Below are positions 1 to 10,959 of a stretch of 64,000 nucleotides of DNA, piece after piece. The stretch is from Streptomyces sp. A1136 (GTDB lineage Bacteria > Actinomycetota > Actinomycetes > Streptomycetales > Streptomycetaceae): the NCBI RefSeq assembly GCF_004795055.1, contig NZ_SSBJ01000028.1, forward strand, positions 38,568 through 102,567. Direction: 5' to 3'. The translations under genes and the position numbers were made by a program. The notes beneath the pieces were generated by a model that was not told the DNA's origin, searched no databases, and was given only the letters and a program-made list of their open reading frames with translations. Positions within the stretch are counted from its first letter, which is position 1; each line of letters opens with the position of its first letter.

Positions 1-319
1 TCAGCACCAAGCGGTTGCCCACGTACCGCCCCCCGGAACATGACCATCGCGGGCGCACGGGGGCGCGTGGCCGTAATGAGTCGACGCCTCGGCCGCCCGC
101 GCACGGCATGTCGTACTTGTCGCCGCACTCCACCGCCGCCCGGGACCGCCCGTCACCACGATGTGTCCGGATTCCGCCGGCGGACGGCGCACGGACGGCC
201 GGCACATGCCCGTTCGAGACACTCCATATGTTCGAACACCTATTGGATCGCGACACATGTGAGCGAAAAAAGCGGGATTCGAGTCACGTGCGGTCGGGTC
301 ACCGGGCGCGGACGAGAAC
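1..319. other. Left-edge non-coding stretch
   Basis: No convincing gene is visible here. The short open frames have arginine- and proline-rich translations with no recognisable family. From about 205 to 300 the DNA is less GC-rich than its surroundings and holds a perfect 10-bp palindrome, TGTTCGAACA, at 229-238, with a second GTTCGA at 212-217. This may be a regulatory region for a gene beyond the left edge, but nothing inside the window shows which one. Confidence 0.5.
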
Positions 320-360
320 GCAGGCGGGCGGCGCCGGATGAACCGGCGCCGCCCGCCTGC
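320..360 (-). terminator. Strong hairpin terminator of the PRC-barrel gene
   Basis: A perfect 18-bp inverted repeat (320-337 and 343-360) with a 5-base loop lies 24 bases past the stop of the leftward PRC-barrel gene. It is very GC-rich and has no clear U tract, as is common for Streptomyces terminators. Confidence 0.8.
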
Positions 361-384
361 GGGATCGGGGAGGGGTAGTTGCGG

Positions 385-735
385 TCAGCCCAGGAAGCCG
401 CTGTAGTAGCCGCCCACCTGACCGTGATACTCCTGGTCGTCGAGGTGCTTCTCCCGCTCGAACTCGGGAGCGTTCTTGATCTGCTCCTTCGTCCCGTCCA
501 CGTAGATCTTCTGCTCCTGCGGGTCGATGCGCGTGATGGTGCCCGCCGGGAGCAGGACCTCCCGGCCGAAGATCCACGGCCCGGTGTCGACCACGATGTA
601 GGAGGAGCCGACCTCGTCGGAGTGCTTGTCCACCTTGCCGATGCCGCCGTCGGTGGCCTCGACCTTGTAGCCCGTCAGGTCCGCGCCCGGCGCTCGGCCG
701 GAGGTCTCGCGGTAGCCCCACACGTTCCCAGACAT
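385..735 (-). CDS. PRC-barrel domain protein
   Basis: This 116-residue soluble protein carries one PRC-barrel domain (about residues 15-85, with GIGKVD, SSYIVVDTG and the LLPAGTI strand). PRC-barrels are small beta-barrels found in RimM, in photosynthetic reaction centres and in many stress-induced actinobacterial proteins. The specific role here is unknown. The C-terminal tail (residues 90-116) is charged and then rich in Gly and Tyr. The start is the ATG at 735, preceded by GAAGGAG at good spacing; the frame is open further upstream but has no better site. The gene is followed by a strong terminator, so it is probably the last or only gene of its transcript. Confidence 0.85.
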   Translation of the reverse strand: MSGNVWGYRETSGRAPGADLTGYKVEATDGGIGKVDKHSDEVGSSYIVVDTGPWIFGREVLLPAGTITRIDPQEQKIYVDGTKEQIKNAPEFEREKHLDDQEYHGQVGGYYSGFLG

Positions 736-880
736 GCGAACATCTCCTTCATCGGTTCGTCGGCCCCTTGCTCCGCCGACCTGTTCGAGAGGTTCCGGAG
801 GGGCGGGGGCCTCGTATCGGCCCGCCTGCCCCGGTGCTCGGTTCCCACACTCCGGGAACCGACTTCCGGCCTGCCGCCGC

Positions 881-1330
881 TCAGACCGCGCCGCGCCAGG
901 AGCCGGTCTCGTGGCCGCGCGCCTCGATGTACTCCTTGAACCGCTTGAGGTCACCGGTGATCTGCCGCTTGACGAAGCCGAGCTTGTCGCCGACGGTCTC
1001 CGTGAAGCCGTCCGGGTCGTAGTCGAGCTGGAGCATGACCTTGGTCTTGGTGTCGTCCAGCCGGTGGAAAGTGACCACACCGGCCTGCTTCACCTCTCCG
1101 CCGAGGGTCGTCCAGGCGACCCGCTCGTCGGGGATCTGTTCCGTGATCTCCGCCTCGAACTCCCGCTGCGTACCGCCCACCTTGGTCACCCAGTGGGTCA
1201 TGGTGTCGGTCCGCTGATCGATCCGCTCGACCCCCTCCATGAAGTGGGGGAACGTCTCGAACTGCGTCCACTGGTTGTAGGCGGTACGGACGGGGACCTC
1301 GACCTCGATGGACTCTTCGACCTTGGACAT
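881..1330 (-). CDS. SRPBCC (START-like) family protein
   Basis: The 149-residue protein spans a whole SRPBCC/polyketide-cyclase-like fold: the N-terminal strand with VPVRTAYNQWTQFE, then FPHFMEGVERI, and a C-terminal helix around LKRFKEYIEARG. This fold binds hydrophobic ligands in a deep pocket. The ligand cannot be read from sequence. Streptomyces have many paralogues of this cyclase/dehydrase type, often stress-related. I chose ATG 1330 because GGAAAGG lies about 8 bases upstream; a GTG two codons earlier sits too close to it. It faces the same way as the PRC-barrel gene, with 145 bases between them. Confidence 0.85.
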   Translation of the reverse strand: MSKVEESIEVEVPVRTAYNQWTQFETFPHFMEGVERIDQRTDTMTHWVTKVGGTQREFEAEITEQIPDERVAWTTLGGEVKQAGVVTFHRLDDTKTKVMLQLDYDPDGFTETVGDKLGFVKRQITGDLKRFKEYIEARGHETGSWRGAV

Positions 1331-1929
1331 GACCACGCCTTTCCGATCACGGGCGCCACTGCCGCCGGGCGCACCGGGGAGTCCGTCTCCCGCCTCCGCC
1401 CGTGCCCCCTTTTCGCCGTCTCATCACCCGGCGCCGCCGAAACCCGTCCGCGCGCCCCGCACCGGACCCCGGAGGACGGCGTGGCAAATATCCCGTGTGC
1501 AAGGGCGTTTGACGGTGCGGGGGCGGGTCATACGCGGGGATGTCGGTGTACGGCGCCGCTCCATCGGCGTCGAAGCGGTACACCGAGGACCGGTGGCCGC
1601 GCGCCGAGCCCCTCCCCCCGGTACGCGCGCGGTCCACGGGCCCGACCCATGCTGCCGTCCCGCCGCATCGGCACCCCGGCCCCGCCCGGCTGCTCCCGCG
1701 CAGCGAACCGGGCCGGGCAAGCCCCCGGCGGCCACTGCCCCGCAGAGACCCCCGGGCCCGGACGGGGCGGCAGCCCCCCCGCGTACCACGGCGGCCCCGT
1801 ACCCGGGCTCCCCCGCCATCGCTGCCCGTGCCCCCGCGCGCCCGAGCGGCCACCCGCTTCCACGACGACGTAATATGCACCGCCCTCGGGTCATCGACCG
1901 GCCCACACAGAAGGAAGGCGGTTGTCGTC
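1331..1929. other. 599-base intergenic region without a supported gene
   Basis: This very GC-rich stretch separates the SRPBCC gene from the rightward membrane protein. Open frames exist on both strands, but their translations are low-complexity Arg/Pro/Gly/Ala without family features. It should hold the promoters of both flanking genes. I see no clear hairpin or repeat. Confidence 0.5.
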
Positions 1930-2629
1930 GTGTCCCCTACGAGAACCGATGCCCGCACCCGCCACCCGCGACACGAACGGCGTGGCGAACCCAGGGTTCC
2001 CGCGGTCGTCGCCACGCTGGCGGCGATCTTCCTCTACCTCGCCCTGCCCCAGCAGTTGTTGATCGCCCCGCGCTACGTCCTGCCGGCCCTGGAGGTACTG
2101 CTGCTCCTGCCGTTGATCGCGATCAACCCGCGCCGGCTGACCCGCCAGACCAAGGCGTTCCGCGTCCTGTCGGTGGCCCTGGTCCTGCTCATCGTGGCGA
2201 GCAATCTGACCGCCCTCGGCATCCTCGTCCACGAGCTGCTCTACGCCGGGGTCGACGACGGCCGCTCCCTGCTCGTGGCGGCGCTCCAGGTGTGGTTGAC
2301 CAACATCATCGCCTTCGGCCTGGCCTACTGGGAACTCGACCGGGGTGGCCCCGTCAGTCGCACCCAGACCCCCCGCGAGGAGCTGCAACTGGCGGACTTC
2401 CGCTTCTCCCAGGACGAGAACGACGACGCCGTCCAGGAAGTCGCGGACGGCGCCAGCAAGGCCTCCGACTGGGTGCCCACCCTGATCGACTACCTGTACG
2501 TGTCGGTCACCAACTCCACCGCGTTCAGCCCGACGGACACGATGCCCCTCTCCGCCCGCGCCAAGGTGCTCATGGCCGTCCAGAGCGTGGCGGCCCTGCT
2601 GACCTCGCTCCTGGTCATCGCCCGGGCCG

Positions 2630-2646
<17 letters not shown>
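1930..2646 (+). CDS. Multi-pass membrane protein with channel-like C-terminus
   Basis: This 238-residue membrane protein has five likely transmembrane helices (about 24-42, 47-66, 78-100, 112-134 and 212-234). The last helix is preceded by a loop, YLYVSVTNSTAFSPTDTMP (about 188-206), that looks like the re-entrant pore segment of two-helix ion channels or DUF1345 proteins. The potassium-filter GYGD is absent, so potassium selectivity is not implied. The start is GTG 1930, behind AAGGAAGG; the frame is open far upstream, but that part is low-complexity Arg/Pro. The end overlaps the convergent glgX stop by 17 bases. Transport function is an inference. Confidence 0.7.
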
Positions 2647-4783
<2,137 letters not shown>

Positions 4784-4957
4784 GGGCTCACGCTACTGTC
4801 GCCGAGGGCTTCGGGCAGGGCGGCCCGGCGGAGAACGGGGCGAGGAGTCCCGGCGCGGGCAGTGCGGCGCCGACACGCCGGCACCCCTTGGCGGGGATGT
4901 CCACCCCGATGGCCGCGGAACGCGCATGAGTGGGCCGTCGCGGGTAACACGGCGGCA

Positions 4958-6736
4958 ATGAGACCCGCATCCGGCGCGGCCGTACGGCCCGGTCGCCCTT
5001 CCGTACTGTTGTTGCTGCCGGTTCAGGCGGCCCTGATGGTGGGCGTGGGGCTGCTGGTGACGGGGCCTTTGGCGGACCAGTGGCCGTTGGCGGCGGAGGA
5101 CGGCGTCAACCGCGCCCTGGCCGCGCACCGCGGCGGCCTGGCCACGCCGCTCTCCGCGTGGCTGTCGCTGCTGGCAAGCACGCGGAGCGTCATCGCCCTG
5201 ACCCTCCTGGCCGTCGCCGCCCTGCTGGTCGTGTCGCGGGGACGGCGGCCGTGGGAGGCGCTCTTCCCGGCCGTGGCCGTCGCCGCCCAGTCGGCGGTGT
5301 TCCTGCTCGTGACGCTGGTCGTGGAGCGACCGCGTCCGGACGTACCGCACATGGACCCCGCGCCGCCCACCTCCAGTTTTCCCTCCGGGCACGTGGGGGC
5401 GTCCGTGGCGCTGTTCGGTGGCCTGGCCGTCCTGGTGGCCGTCCGCCTGCGCGACGGCCGGCGCTGGGTGCGGTACGTCGCGGTCGCGGTCCTGGTGCTG
5501 ATCCCGGTGGCCGTGGCGTTGTCGCGGGTGTACCGGGGCATGCACCACCCGTCCGACGTGGTGGGAGGACTGCTCAACGGGGCCTGCACGCTGTTGGTCG
5601 TGACCCACGCGTTGCTGCTGCCGCGCCGCCGACCGGAAGCGGCCGACGAGGCGCGCGCCGAGCCGCTCCCCTCGGCCCGAACCCCGTACCGGAGCGGTAC
5701 GGGTGACGACCCCACGGGCGCGGCCACCGGTCCCGCCGGGGGCCGGCGGGCCGTGGTGGTGCGTCACCCGCTCGGCTGCGGCGCCGAGCAGGCCGAGCGG
5801 GTACGCGCGGTCCTGGCCCGCCACGGCTACGCCGATCAGGTGTGGACGTCGACGTCCGCCGAGCAGCCGGCCGGCGCTCTCGCCGGGCGGATCGCCGAGG
5901 CCCGAACGGAGCTGGTCGTGGCCTGCGGCGGTGACGGCACCGTACGCGCCTGCGCCGACGTGTTGTCGGGCACCGGCGTCCCCCTCGCGGTCGTCCCTTG
6001 CGGCACCGGCAACCTGCTCGCGCGCAACCTTCGCCTCCCCGCCGATCCGGTCACCGCCCTGGAGTCGGCCCTGTCGGGGGAGACCGTCCGTATCGACGTG
6101 GCCCGGGTGTGGGGGGACGGACTGGCTCCCGCCCGGTTCACGGTCATGGCGGGAGCCGGCTTCGACGCCGCGATGGTGGCGGACGCGTCGGAGCGGGCGA
6201 AGGAGCGCCTGGGCTGGGCCGCGTACGTCCTCTCGGCGGTCCGCCACCTCGGGGACCCGCGGATGCGCCTGTCGATCCGGCTCGATTCGGAGCCCGTACG
6301 GGAGCGGCGGGCGCGGATGGTCGTCATCGGCAACGTCGGCACCTTGCAGGGCGGGTTGCCGCTGCTGCCCGACGCGCGCCCCGACAGCGGGCGTCTGGAG
6401 GTGGTGTTGCTCGACCCCAGGGGCGCCCGCGGCTGGCTCGCCGCCGCGGGGCATCTCGGCTCGCACATGCTGCCGGGCCGGACGGCCCGGACTCCGGGCG
6501 GGGCGCGGGGGGCGGTGGCCGGCGGGGCGCTGGAGTACTTCAGCGCGGCGCGCGTCGAGATCCGCTTCGCGAAGCCGCAACCGCGCGAGCTCGACGGCGA
6601 TGTGGTGGGCGCCGGGAACCGGATGACGGCCGAGGTCGAGCCGGGCGCGCTGCGGATCTGCATGCCGCCGCGGCCCCGGGCCGTCGAGGCGCCCGAGGCG
6701 CCGGCCGAGCAGGCCCCGTTCACCGTCGGCGGTTGA
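4958..6736 (+). CDS. PAP2 phosphatase-diacylglycerol kinase fusion
   Basis: This 592-residue fusion joins an integral-membrane PAP2 phosphatase (about residues 15-225) to a soluble diacylglycerol/sphingosine-kinase-type domain (about 265-570). The PAP2 half shows ERPRP, SFPSGHVGAS and RVYRGMHHPSDVVGG. The kinase half has the nucleotide loop GGDGTV and the PCGTGNLLARNL motif. The two halves could dephosphorylate and phosphorylate lipid intermediates at the membrane; real substrates are unknown. The linker (about 226-262) is Pro/Ala-rich. I chose ATG 4958 because it starts just before the first membrane helix; there is no strong ribosome-binding site. YihY and PAP2 genes follow, so a lipid or envelope operon is likely. 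Confidence 0.85.
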   Translation: MRPASGAAVRPGRPSVLLLLPVQAALMVGVGLLVTGPLADQWPLAAEDGVNRALAAHRGGLATPLSAWLSLLASTRSVIALTLLAVAALLVVSRGRRPWEALFPAVAVAAQSAVFLLVTLVVERPRPDVPHMDPAPPTSSFPSGHVGASVALFGGLAVLVAVRLRDGRRWVRYVAVAVLVLIPVAVALSRVYRGMHHPSDVVGGLLNGACTLLVVTHALLLPRRRPEAADEARAEPLPSARTPYRSGTGDDPTGAATGPAGGRRAVVVRHPLGCGAEQAERVRAVLARHGYADQVWTSTSAEQPAGALAGRIAEARTELVVACGGDGTVRACADVLSGTGVPLAVVPCGTGNLLARNLRLPADPVTALESALSGETVRIDVARVWGDGLAPARFTVMAGAGFDAAMVADASERAKERLGWAAYVLSAVRHLGDPRMRLSIRLDSEPVRERRARMVVIGNVGTLQGGLPLLPDARPDSGRLEVVLLDPRGARGWLAAAGHLGSHMLPGRTARTPGGARGAVAGGALEYFSAARVEIRFAKPQPRELDGDVVGAGNRMTAEVEPGALRICMPPRPRAVEAPEAPAEQAPFTVGG

Positions 6737-6779
6737 AGCCGGCCTCGTACCGCACCAGTCGACACAGGGGGTCAGGCAC

Positions 6780-7751
6780 ATGGGCACGGCGACGCGGGTA
6801 CCGCAGCGCGATGAGGTGGAGGCCGCACCCGAGGTGGAGGGCGAGGAGCTGTCCGCCGAGGAGGCGTGGTCGACGCTGCGCCGCTACGGCGGCTGGAGCC
6901 TCCTGCGGGACTCGTTCATCCGGTTCCGCTACGCCGACGGATTCAGCCACTCCAGGGCGCTCGCCCTCCAGACGGTCCTGTCGATCGTCCCGCTCGCCAT
7001 CGCGCTCATCGGCCTGTCGGGCGTGCTGCACACCGAGGGCATCGGGCGGGTGGCGGAGCTGACGATCCGCCGGCTGGCGAGCGGGCCGAGCCAGGACGTC
7101 GTGGACGACGCGCTGGCGCGCAGCCACCACCGGGCCGGGGACGGCAGTCAGGTCGCCCTCTGGCTCGGCCTGCTGTTCTCCGTGGTGAACGTGACCACGA
7201 GCCTGTGCCAGGTCGAGCGCGGGGCCAACCGCATATACGGGACGGAACGCGACCGGCCGTTCCTGGCCAAGTACACCCGCGGGCTGGTGATGTCCGTGCT
7301 GGCCGGGCTGCCCCTGGGGCTCAGCTTCGCGGTCACCGTGCTCGGGGCGGAGCTGAGCCGGGCCGTGGCGGAGGTCTACCACCTCGGCCCCGGCACGGTG
7401 CACGTGTGGGACCTGCTGCGCCGGCCGATCGGCATCCTGTTGGCGATCCTCGCCACCAGCGCCATCTTCCGCCTCTCCCCCCGCCGCACCCAGCCCGGCT
7501 ACACCTGGCTGGCCTTCGGCGCCGCCGTGTACCTGGTGCTCTGGCTGGTCGCGACGTGGGGGTTGAGCCTGTACGTCGGGGCGGGCGGCTCCTTCGCCAC
7601 CGTGTACGGGCCACTCAGCGCGTTCGTCTCGCTGCTGTTGTGGTCCTACCTCACCTCGATGGCCCTCTTCCTGGGCCTGGCGTTCGCCGCCCAGCTGGAG
7701 GCCGTGAGGGCCGGGGTGGCCGAACCGGTCACCGAGGACCCCGGCGTCTGA
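6780..7751 (+). CDS. YihY/BrkB family inner-membrane protein
   Basis: The 323-residue protein belongs to the YihY/virulence factor BrkB family, once misnamed RNase BN. It has a hydrophilic N-terminus (1-55) and about six membrane helices from residue 62 on, with family signatures around FSHSRALALQTVLS, ERGANRIYG and YGPLSAFVSLLLW. The function of the family is not established. The start ATG 6780 has AGGGGG upstream. It lies 43 bases after the PAP2-kinase gene and 64 before another PAP2 gene, so co-transcription is likely. A second YihY paralogue is at 10960-11832. Confidence 0.9.
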   Translation: MGTATRVPQRDEVEAAPEVEGEELSAEEAWSTLRRYGGWSLLRDSFIRFRYADGFSHSRALALQTVLSIVPLAIALIGLSGVLHTEGIGRVAELTIRRLASGPSQDVVDDALARSHHRAGDGSQVALWLGLLFSVVNVTTSLCQVERGANRIYGTERDRPFLAKYTRGLVMSVLAGLPLGLSFAVTVLGAELSRAVAEVYHLGPGTVHVWDLLRRPIGILLAILATSAIFRLSPRRTQPGYTWLAFGAAVYLVLWLVATWGLSLYVGAGGSFATVYGPLSAFVSLLLWSYLTSMALFLGLAFAAQLEAVRAGVAEPVTEDPGV

Positions 7752-7815
7752 CACCGTGCCCTTCGTCGGGCACGACGGCAGACCCGAAGAACCACCGAGA
7801 GGAAGCACGAAGACC

Positions 7816-8688
7816 ATGTCACGAAGCTCCACCCGACCACGGCGGGCCGTGGGCCGCCTCATGTCCGACCGCTTCGGCCCCGACGCGCGGTTCGGTGTGC
7901 GGCTGGTCACGACGGTGGCCGCCACCGCGCTGGCGTCCGTGCCCTTCGCGGTCGCCCTGGTGCTGGTGGAGTCCCGGTGGGCGCCGTTGCACCGGCTGGA
8001 CCAGGGCACGGCCGAGCGGCTGCACCGTACGGCGCTGGGGCACCCCGCCTGGGTGCGGGTGCTCGACTTCCTCACGCACGTGGTCTGGGACCCGGTGACC
8101 ATGCGTCTGCTGGTCGCGGCGCTCGTGGTGTGGCTCCTGGTGCGCGGGGCGGTACGGCTGGCGATCTGGGCGACGGTCACCGCGACCGCCGGCGGTCTGC
8201 TGGGGCTGCTGGTGAAGAACGTGGTCGAGCGGACCCGACCCCACCTGCCGGACCCCGTCTCACAGGCGCCCGGGTTCTCCTTCCCCTCCGGTCACGCCAT
8301 GACGGCCACCACATCCTGCGCCGTACTGCTGATGGCCCTGCTGCCACTGGTGCCGCGTGCCTGGCGTCCGCTCCCGTGGGCCCTCGCGGTGGTCTCGGTC
8401 ATCGGCGTGGGCTACACGCGCGTGGCCCTGGGGGTGCACTGGGTCAGCGACGTGGTGGGGGGCTGGCTGCTCGGTCTGGCCGTGGTCACGGCGACCACCT
8501 TGGCCTTCGAGGCCTGGCGGACGGATGTCGGGCGCGACCGGACCACGCCCGCGCAGGGTTTGGAGCCGGAGATCGTGGCCGAGCGGCCCGAACCGCCGGC
8601 CGGCTCGACGGATGGCCGAAATCATTCGTCGGGTTCACCGCGCATACCTCAGGACCAGCCGGGGCAATGCGACAAGAACACGGGGTGA
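7816..8688 (+). CDS. PAP2-family membrane phosphatase
   Basis: This 290-residue protein has about six membrane helices and the full PAP2 signature: KNVVERTRP (KxxxxxxRP), SFPSGHAMT (PSGH) and RVALGVHWVSDVVGG (SRxxxxxHxxxD-like). Such enzymes dephosphorylate phosphatidate or undecaprenyl pyrophosphate at the membrane. The C-terminal 60 residues are hydrophilic. I chose ATG 7816, which follows GAGAGGAAG and begins the basic N-terminus; an upstream in-frame ATG lacks such a site. It closes the lipid-enzyme run that starts at 4958. The 272 bases after it hold no gene I can support. Confidence 0.88.
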   Translation: MSRSSTRPRRAVGRLMSDRFGPDARFGVRLVTTVAATALASVPFAVALVLVESRWAPLHRLDQGTAERLHRTALGHPAWVRVLDFLTHVVWDPVTMRLLVAALVVWLLVRGAVRLAIWATVTATAGGLLGLLVKNVVERTRPHLPDPVSQAPGFSFPSGHAMTATTSCAVLLMALLPLVPRAWRPLPWALAVVSVIGVGYTRVALGVHWVSDVVGGWLLGLAVVTATTLAFEAWRTDVGRDRTTPAQGLEPEIVAERPEPPAGSTDGRNHSSGSPRIPQDQPGQCDKNTG

Positions 8689-8960
8689 GTTCTAGCGGAT
8701 GCACCCCTTCCCCTGGTCGACGACCCGAACGAGGATCATGTGCGGTCGGAACTACTACGTCCGCTTCGTTGACCAGGCACGCCTACCCGATGAGGATCCA
8801 TGCACTCCCGCCACTACACCCCCTACCCGCACCCGATATGGAGATGCGGTGAAGGTTCCGGCCCCGGCGCGTCCCCGGAGCCCGCCGACTCCAGGGAGGG
8901 CGTCCACCGTTACACCCGGCCCGGGCCGGCCGGCAGGGCGGGCGGAGGAGCGCTGGTCCG

Positions 8961-10202
8961 TTGAAGTTCCGGATCGGCCGCCCCGGCAGTGCACCAGACG
9001 GACAGCCCGCGCAAGAAGGCCCGTACTCCCCCGTACCCGGTGAGGCGGCGTCGCCGCCCCCACAAGCGCCCCTGTCCGATCACGAGATACACCTGATCAA
9101 GACGTCGGCGTCGGTGGTCGCGCCCGTGGCCGAAGAGATGACGGTCTACTTCTACGCGATCCTCTTCGCCCGGTACCCCGAGGTGCGGCCCATGTTCCCG
9201 CCCGGGATGGACGCCCAGCGCGGTCGCCTCCTGCGCGCGCTCCTGCACATCGTGGACGTGGTCGACGACCCCGAGAACCTGGTCCGCTTCTGTGGCCACC
9301 TCGGCCGCGACCACCGCAAGTTCGGCACCCTCGCCGCGCACTTCCCGGCGGTGGGCGAGTGCCTCCTGGCCTCCCTGGCCCGTTACGCGGGGCCGGCCTG
9401 GACACAGGACATCGCCGACGCGTGGACCAAGGCGTACGGCGTGGTCTCCCAGGTCATGATCGGCGCCGCCGAGGAGGACGAGGCCCTGCGCCCCGCCGTC
9501 TGGCCCGCCACGGTGGTACACCGCGTCGCGCGCGGACACGGCATCGCCGAGATCACCGTGCGCCCCCACATGCCCTACGACTACCAGGCCGGCCAGTACG
9601 TGAGCATGGAGACGCCGTGGTGGCCGAAGCTGTGGCGCTACTACTCCCCCGCCAACGCGCCCCGCGTGGACGGCACGCTCACCTTCCACGTCCGCGCGGT
9701 GCCCGGCGGCGCGGTCAGCAACGCGCTGGTGCACCGGGCCGCGGTCGGCGACGTACTGCGACTGGGCCCCCCGATGGGCGACATGGTGCTGGACGCGGCG
9801 GTCCACACCGACCTGCTCTGCGTCGCCGGCGGTACGGGCCTCGCCCCGATCCGCGCCCTCATCGAGGAGGTGGCCCGGCGCGGGGGACGCCATCAGGTGG
9901 ACCTGTTCCTCGGCGCCCGTACCGGGGCCGAGCTGTACGGGGTGGACGCCATGCTGCGGCTGGCCCAGAAGCACCACTGGCTGACCCTCCGGGGCGCGGT
10001 CTCCCACGAGCACATCCCCGGCATCCGGGGGTCGCTGCCGCAGGTGCTGGCCGAGTACGGGCCGTGGTACCAGCACGACGTGTTCATCAGCGGACCGGCA
10101 CCGATGGTGGCATCCGCCGGCGAGATGCTGACCCGCCACGGTACCTTGCCCGACCGCATCCATCACGACCCCTTCGAGACGCCCGTCCTGTCCGCTCGCT
10201 GA
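8961..10202 (+). CDS. Globin-FAD/NAD reductase (flavohaemoprotein-like)
   Basis: The 413-residue protein resembles flavohaemoglobin. A haem globin domain (about 45-175) has the B-helix YFYAILF, CD-corner MFPP and a proximal histidine in the HRKFG segment. A ferredoxin-reductase-like FAD domain (about 180-285, RYYSPANAP) and an NAD domain (GGTGLAPIRAL) follow. Family members convert NO to nitrate with O2 and NAD(P)H. Residues 1-42 are a Pro/Ala-rich extension not needed by the fold. The start is TTG 8961 behind GGAGGAG; this unusual codon makes it slightly uncertain. The FMN-binding gene lies 36 bases downstream. Confidence 0.85.
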   Translation: MKFRIGRPGSAPDGQPAQEGPYSPVPGEAASPPPQAPLSDHEIHLIKTSASVVAPVAEEMTVYFYAILFARYPEVRPMFPPGMDAQRGRLLRALLHIVDVVDDPENLVRFCGHLGRDHRKFGTLAAHFPAVGECLLASLARYAGPAWTQDIADAWTKAYGVVSQVMIGAAEEDEALRPAVWPATVVHRVARGHGIAEITVRPHMPYDYQAGQYVSMETPWWPKLWRYYSPANAPRVDGTLTFHVRAVPGGAVSNALVHRAAVGDVLRLGPPMGDMVLDAAVHTDLLCVAGGTGLAPIRALIEEVARRGGRHQVDLFLGARTGAELYGVDAMLRLAQKHHWLTLRGAVSHEHIPGIRGSLPQVLAEYGPWYQHDVFISGPAPMVASAGEMLTRHGTLPDRIHHDPFETPVLSAR

Positions 10203-10238
10203 ACCGCTTCCCCCGTTCCCCTCCCCAGGAGAAGTCCC

Positions 10239-10856
10239 GTGATCTTCCCTCCACCGTCTTTCGGTTCGGCCGGTGAGCACCGGCTCCAGCAGCAACTGGG
10301 TACGGCCGAGCGCGCCGCCCGCTTCTACGACCAGCAGGTGCGTCCCCACCTCACGTCCGAGATGCGGGAGTTCATCGGCCGCCAGATCATGGTCTTCCTG
10401 GCCACCGCCGACTCCCACGGGGAATGCGACGCCAGTTTCCGTGCCGGGCCGCCCGGATTCGTCCACGTCATCGACGAGCGCACGCTCGCCTATCCCGAGT
10501 TCCGCGGCAACGGCGTGCTCGCCAGCGCGGGCAACATGAGCGAGAACCCCCACCTGGGCATGCTCTTCGTGGACTTCACCCACCACCACGTGGGACTCCA
10601 CGTCAACGGCGTCGCCCGGCTCTGCGACGACGCGGAACTGCGTCGCGTCCACCCCGGCCTGCCCACCGACGTCGCGCCCGGACGCAGCCCCCACCTGTGG
10701 GTCCACCTCACGGTCGAAGAGGCGTACATCCACTGCTCGAAGTACATACCCCACCTGGAACCGGCCCCCCGCCCCGCCGGGCACGACCCGGCCCGACCCA
10801 AGGACGCGGAGTACTTCACCAAGCCCCGCACGCCGATGTGGTCGAGCCTGTCGTGA
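10239..10856 (+). CDS. Pyridoxamine 5'-phosphate oxidase-like FMN protein
   Basis: This 205-residue protein has the split-barrel PNPOx-like fold (about 35-165; FIGRQIMVFLATADSHGECDAS, NPHLGMLFVDF, HVNGVARL). These proteins bind FMN, F420 or haem, and many are oxidoreductases unrelated to B6 synthesis. The C-terminal segment with CSKYIPHLEP is typical of the pyridoxamine-oxidase-like subgroup that partners redox enzymes. GTG 10239 follows AGGAG. The tight spacing after the globin reductase suggests one operon and a role in NO or redox stress. Confidence 0.85.
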   Translation: MIFPPPSFGSAGEHRLQQQLGTAERAARFYDQQVRPHLTSEMREFIGRQIMVFLATADSHGECDASFRAGPPGFVHVIDERTLAYPEFRGNGVLASAGNMSENPHLGMLFVDFTHHHVGLHVNGVARLCDDAELRRVHPGLPTDVAPGRSPHLWVHLTVEEAYIHCSKYIPHLEPAPRPAGHDPARPKDAEYFTKPRTPMWSSLS

Positions 10857-10959
10857 ACGGGACGGCGCGTGGGCCGGGCCCGTCCCGGCCCTCGCGCGCG
10901 GCGTGGGGGCACGGCGCTCCGGGGCGCATGCACCCGGGCCTGAGGGGCACCAGCACGCT

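Noticed and set aside
1540..1929. Earlier start for the membrane protein at 1930
   Set aside because: The upstream translation is Arg/Pro-rich without a membrane segment, and the ribosome-binding site favours GTG 1930.
8689..8960. Possible gene between PAP2 and the globin reductase
   Set aside because: Open frames are short and have no ribosome-binding site or recognisable fold.
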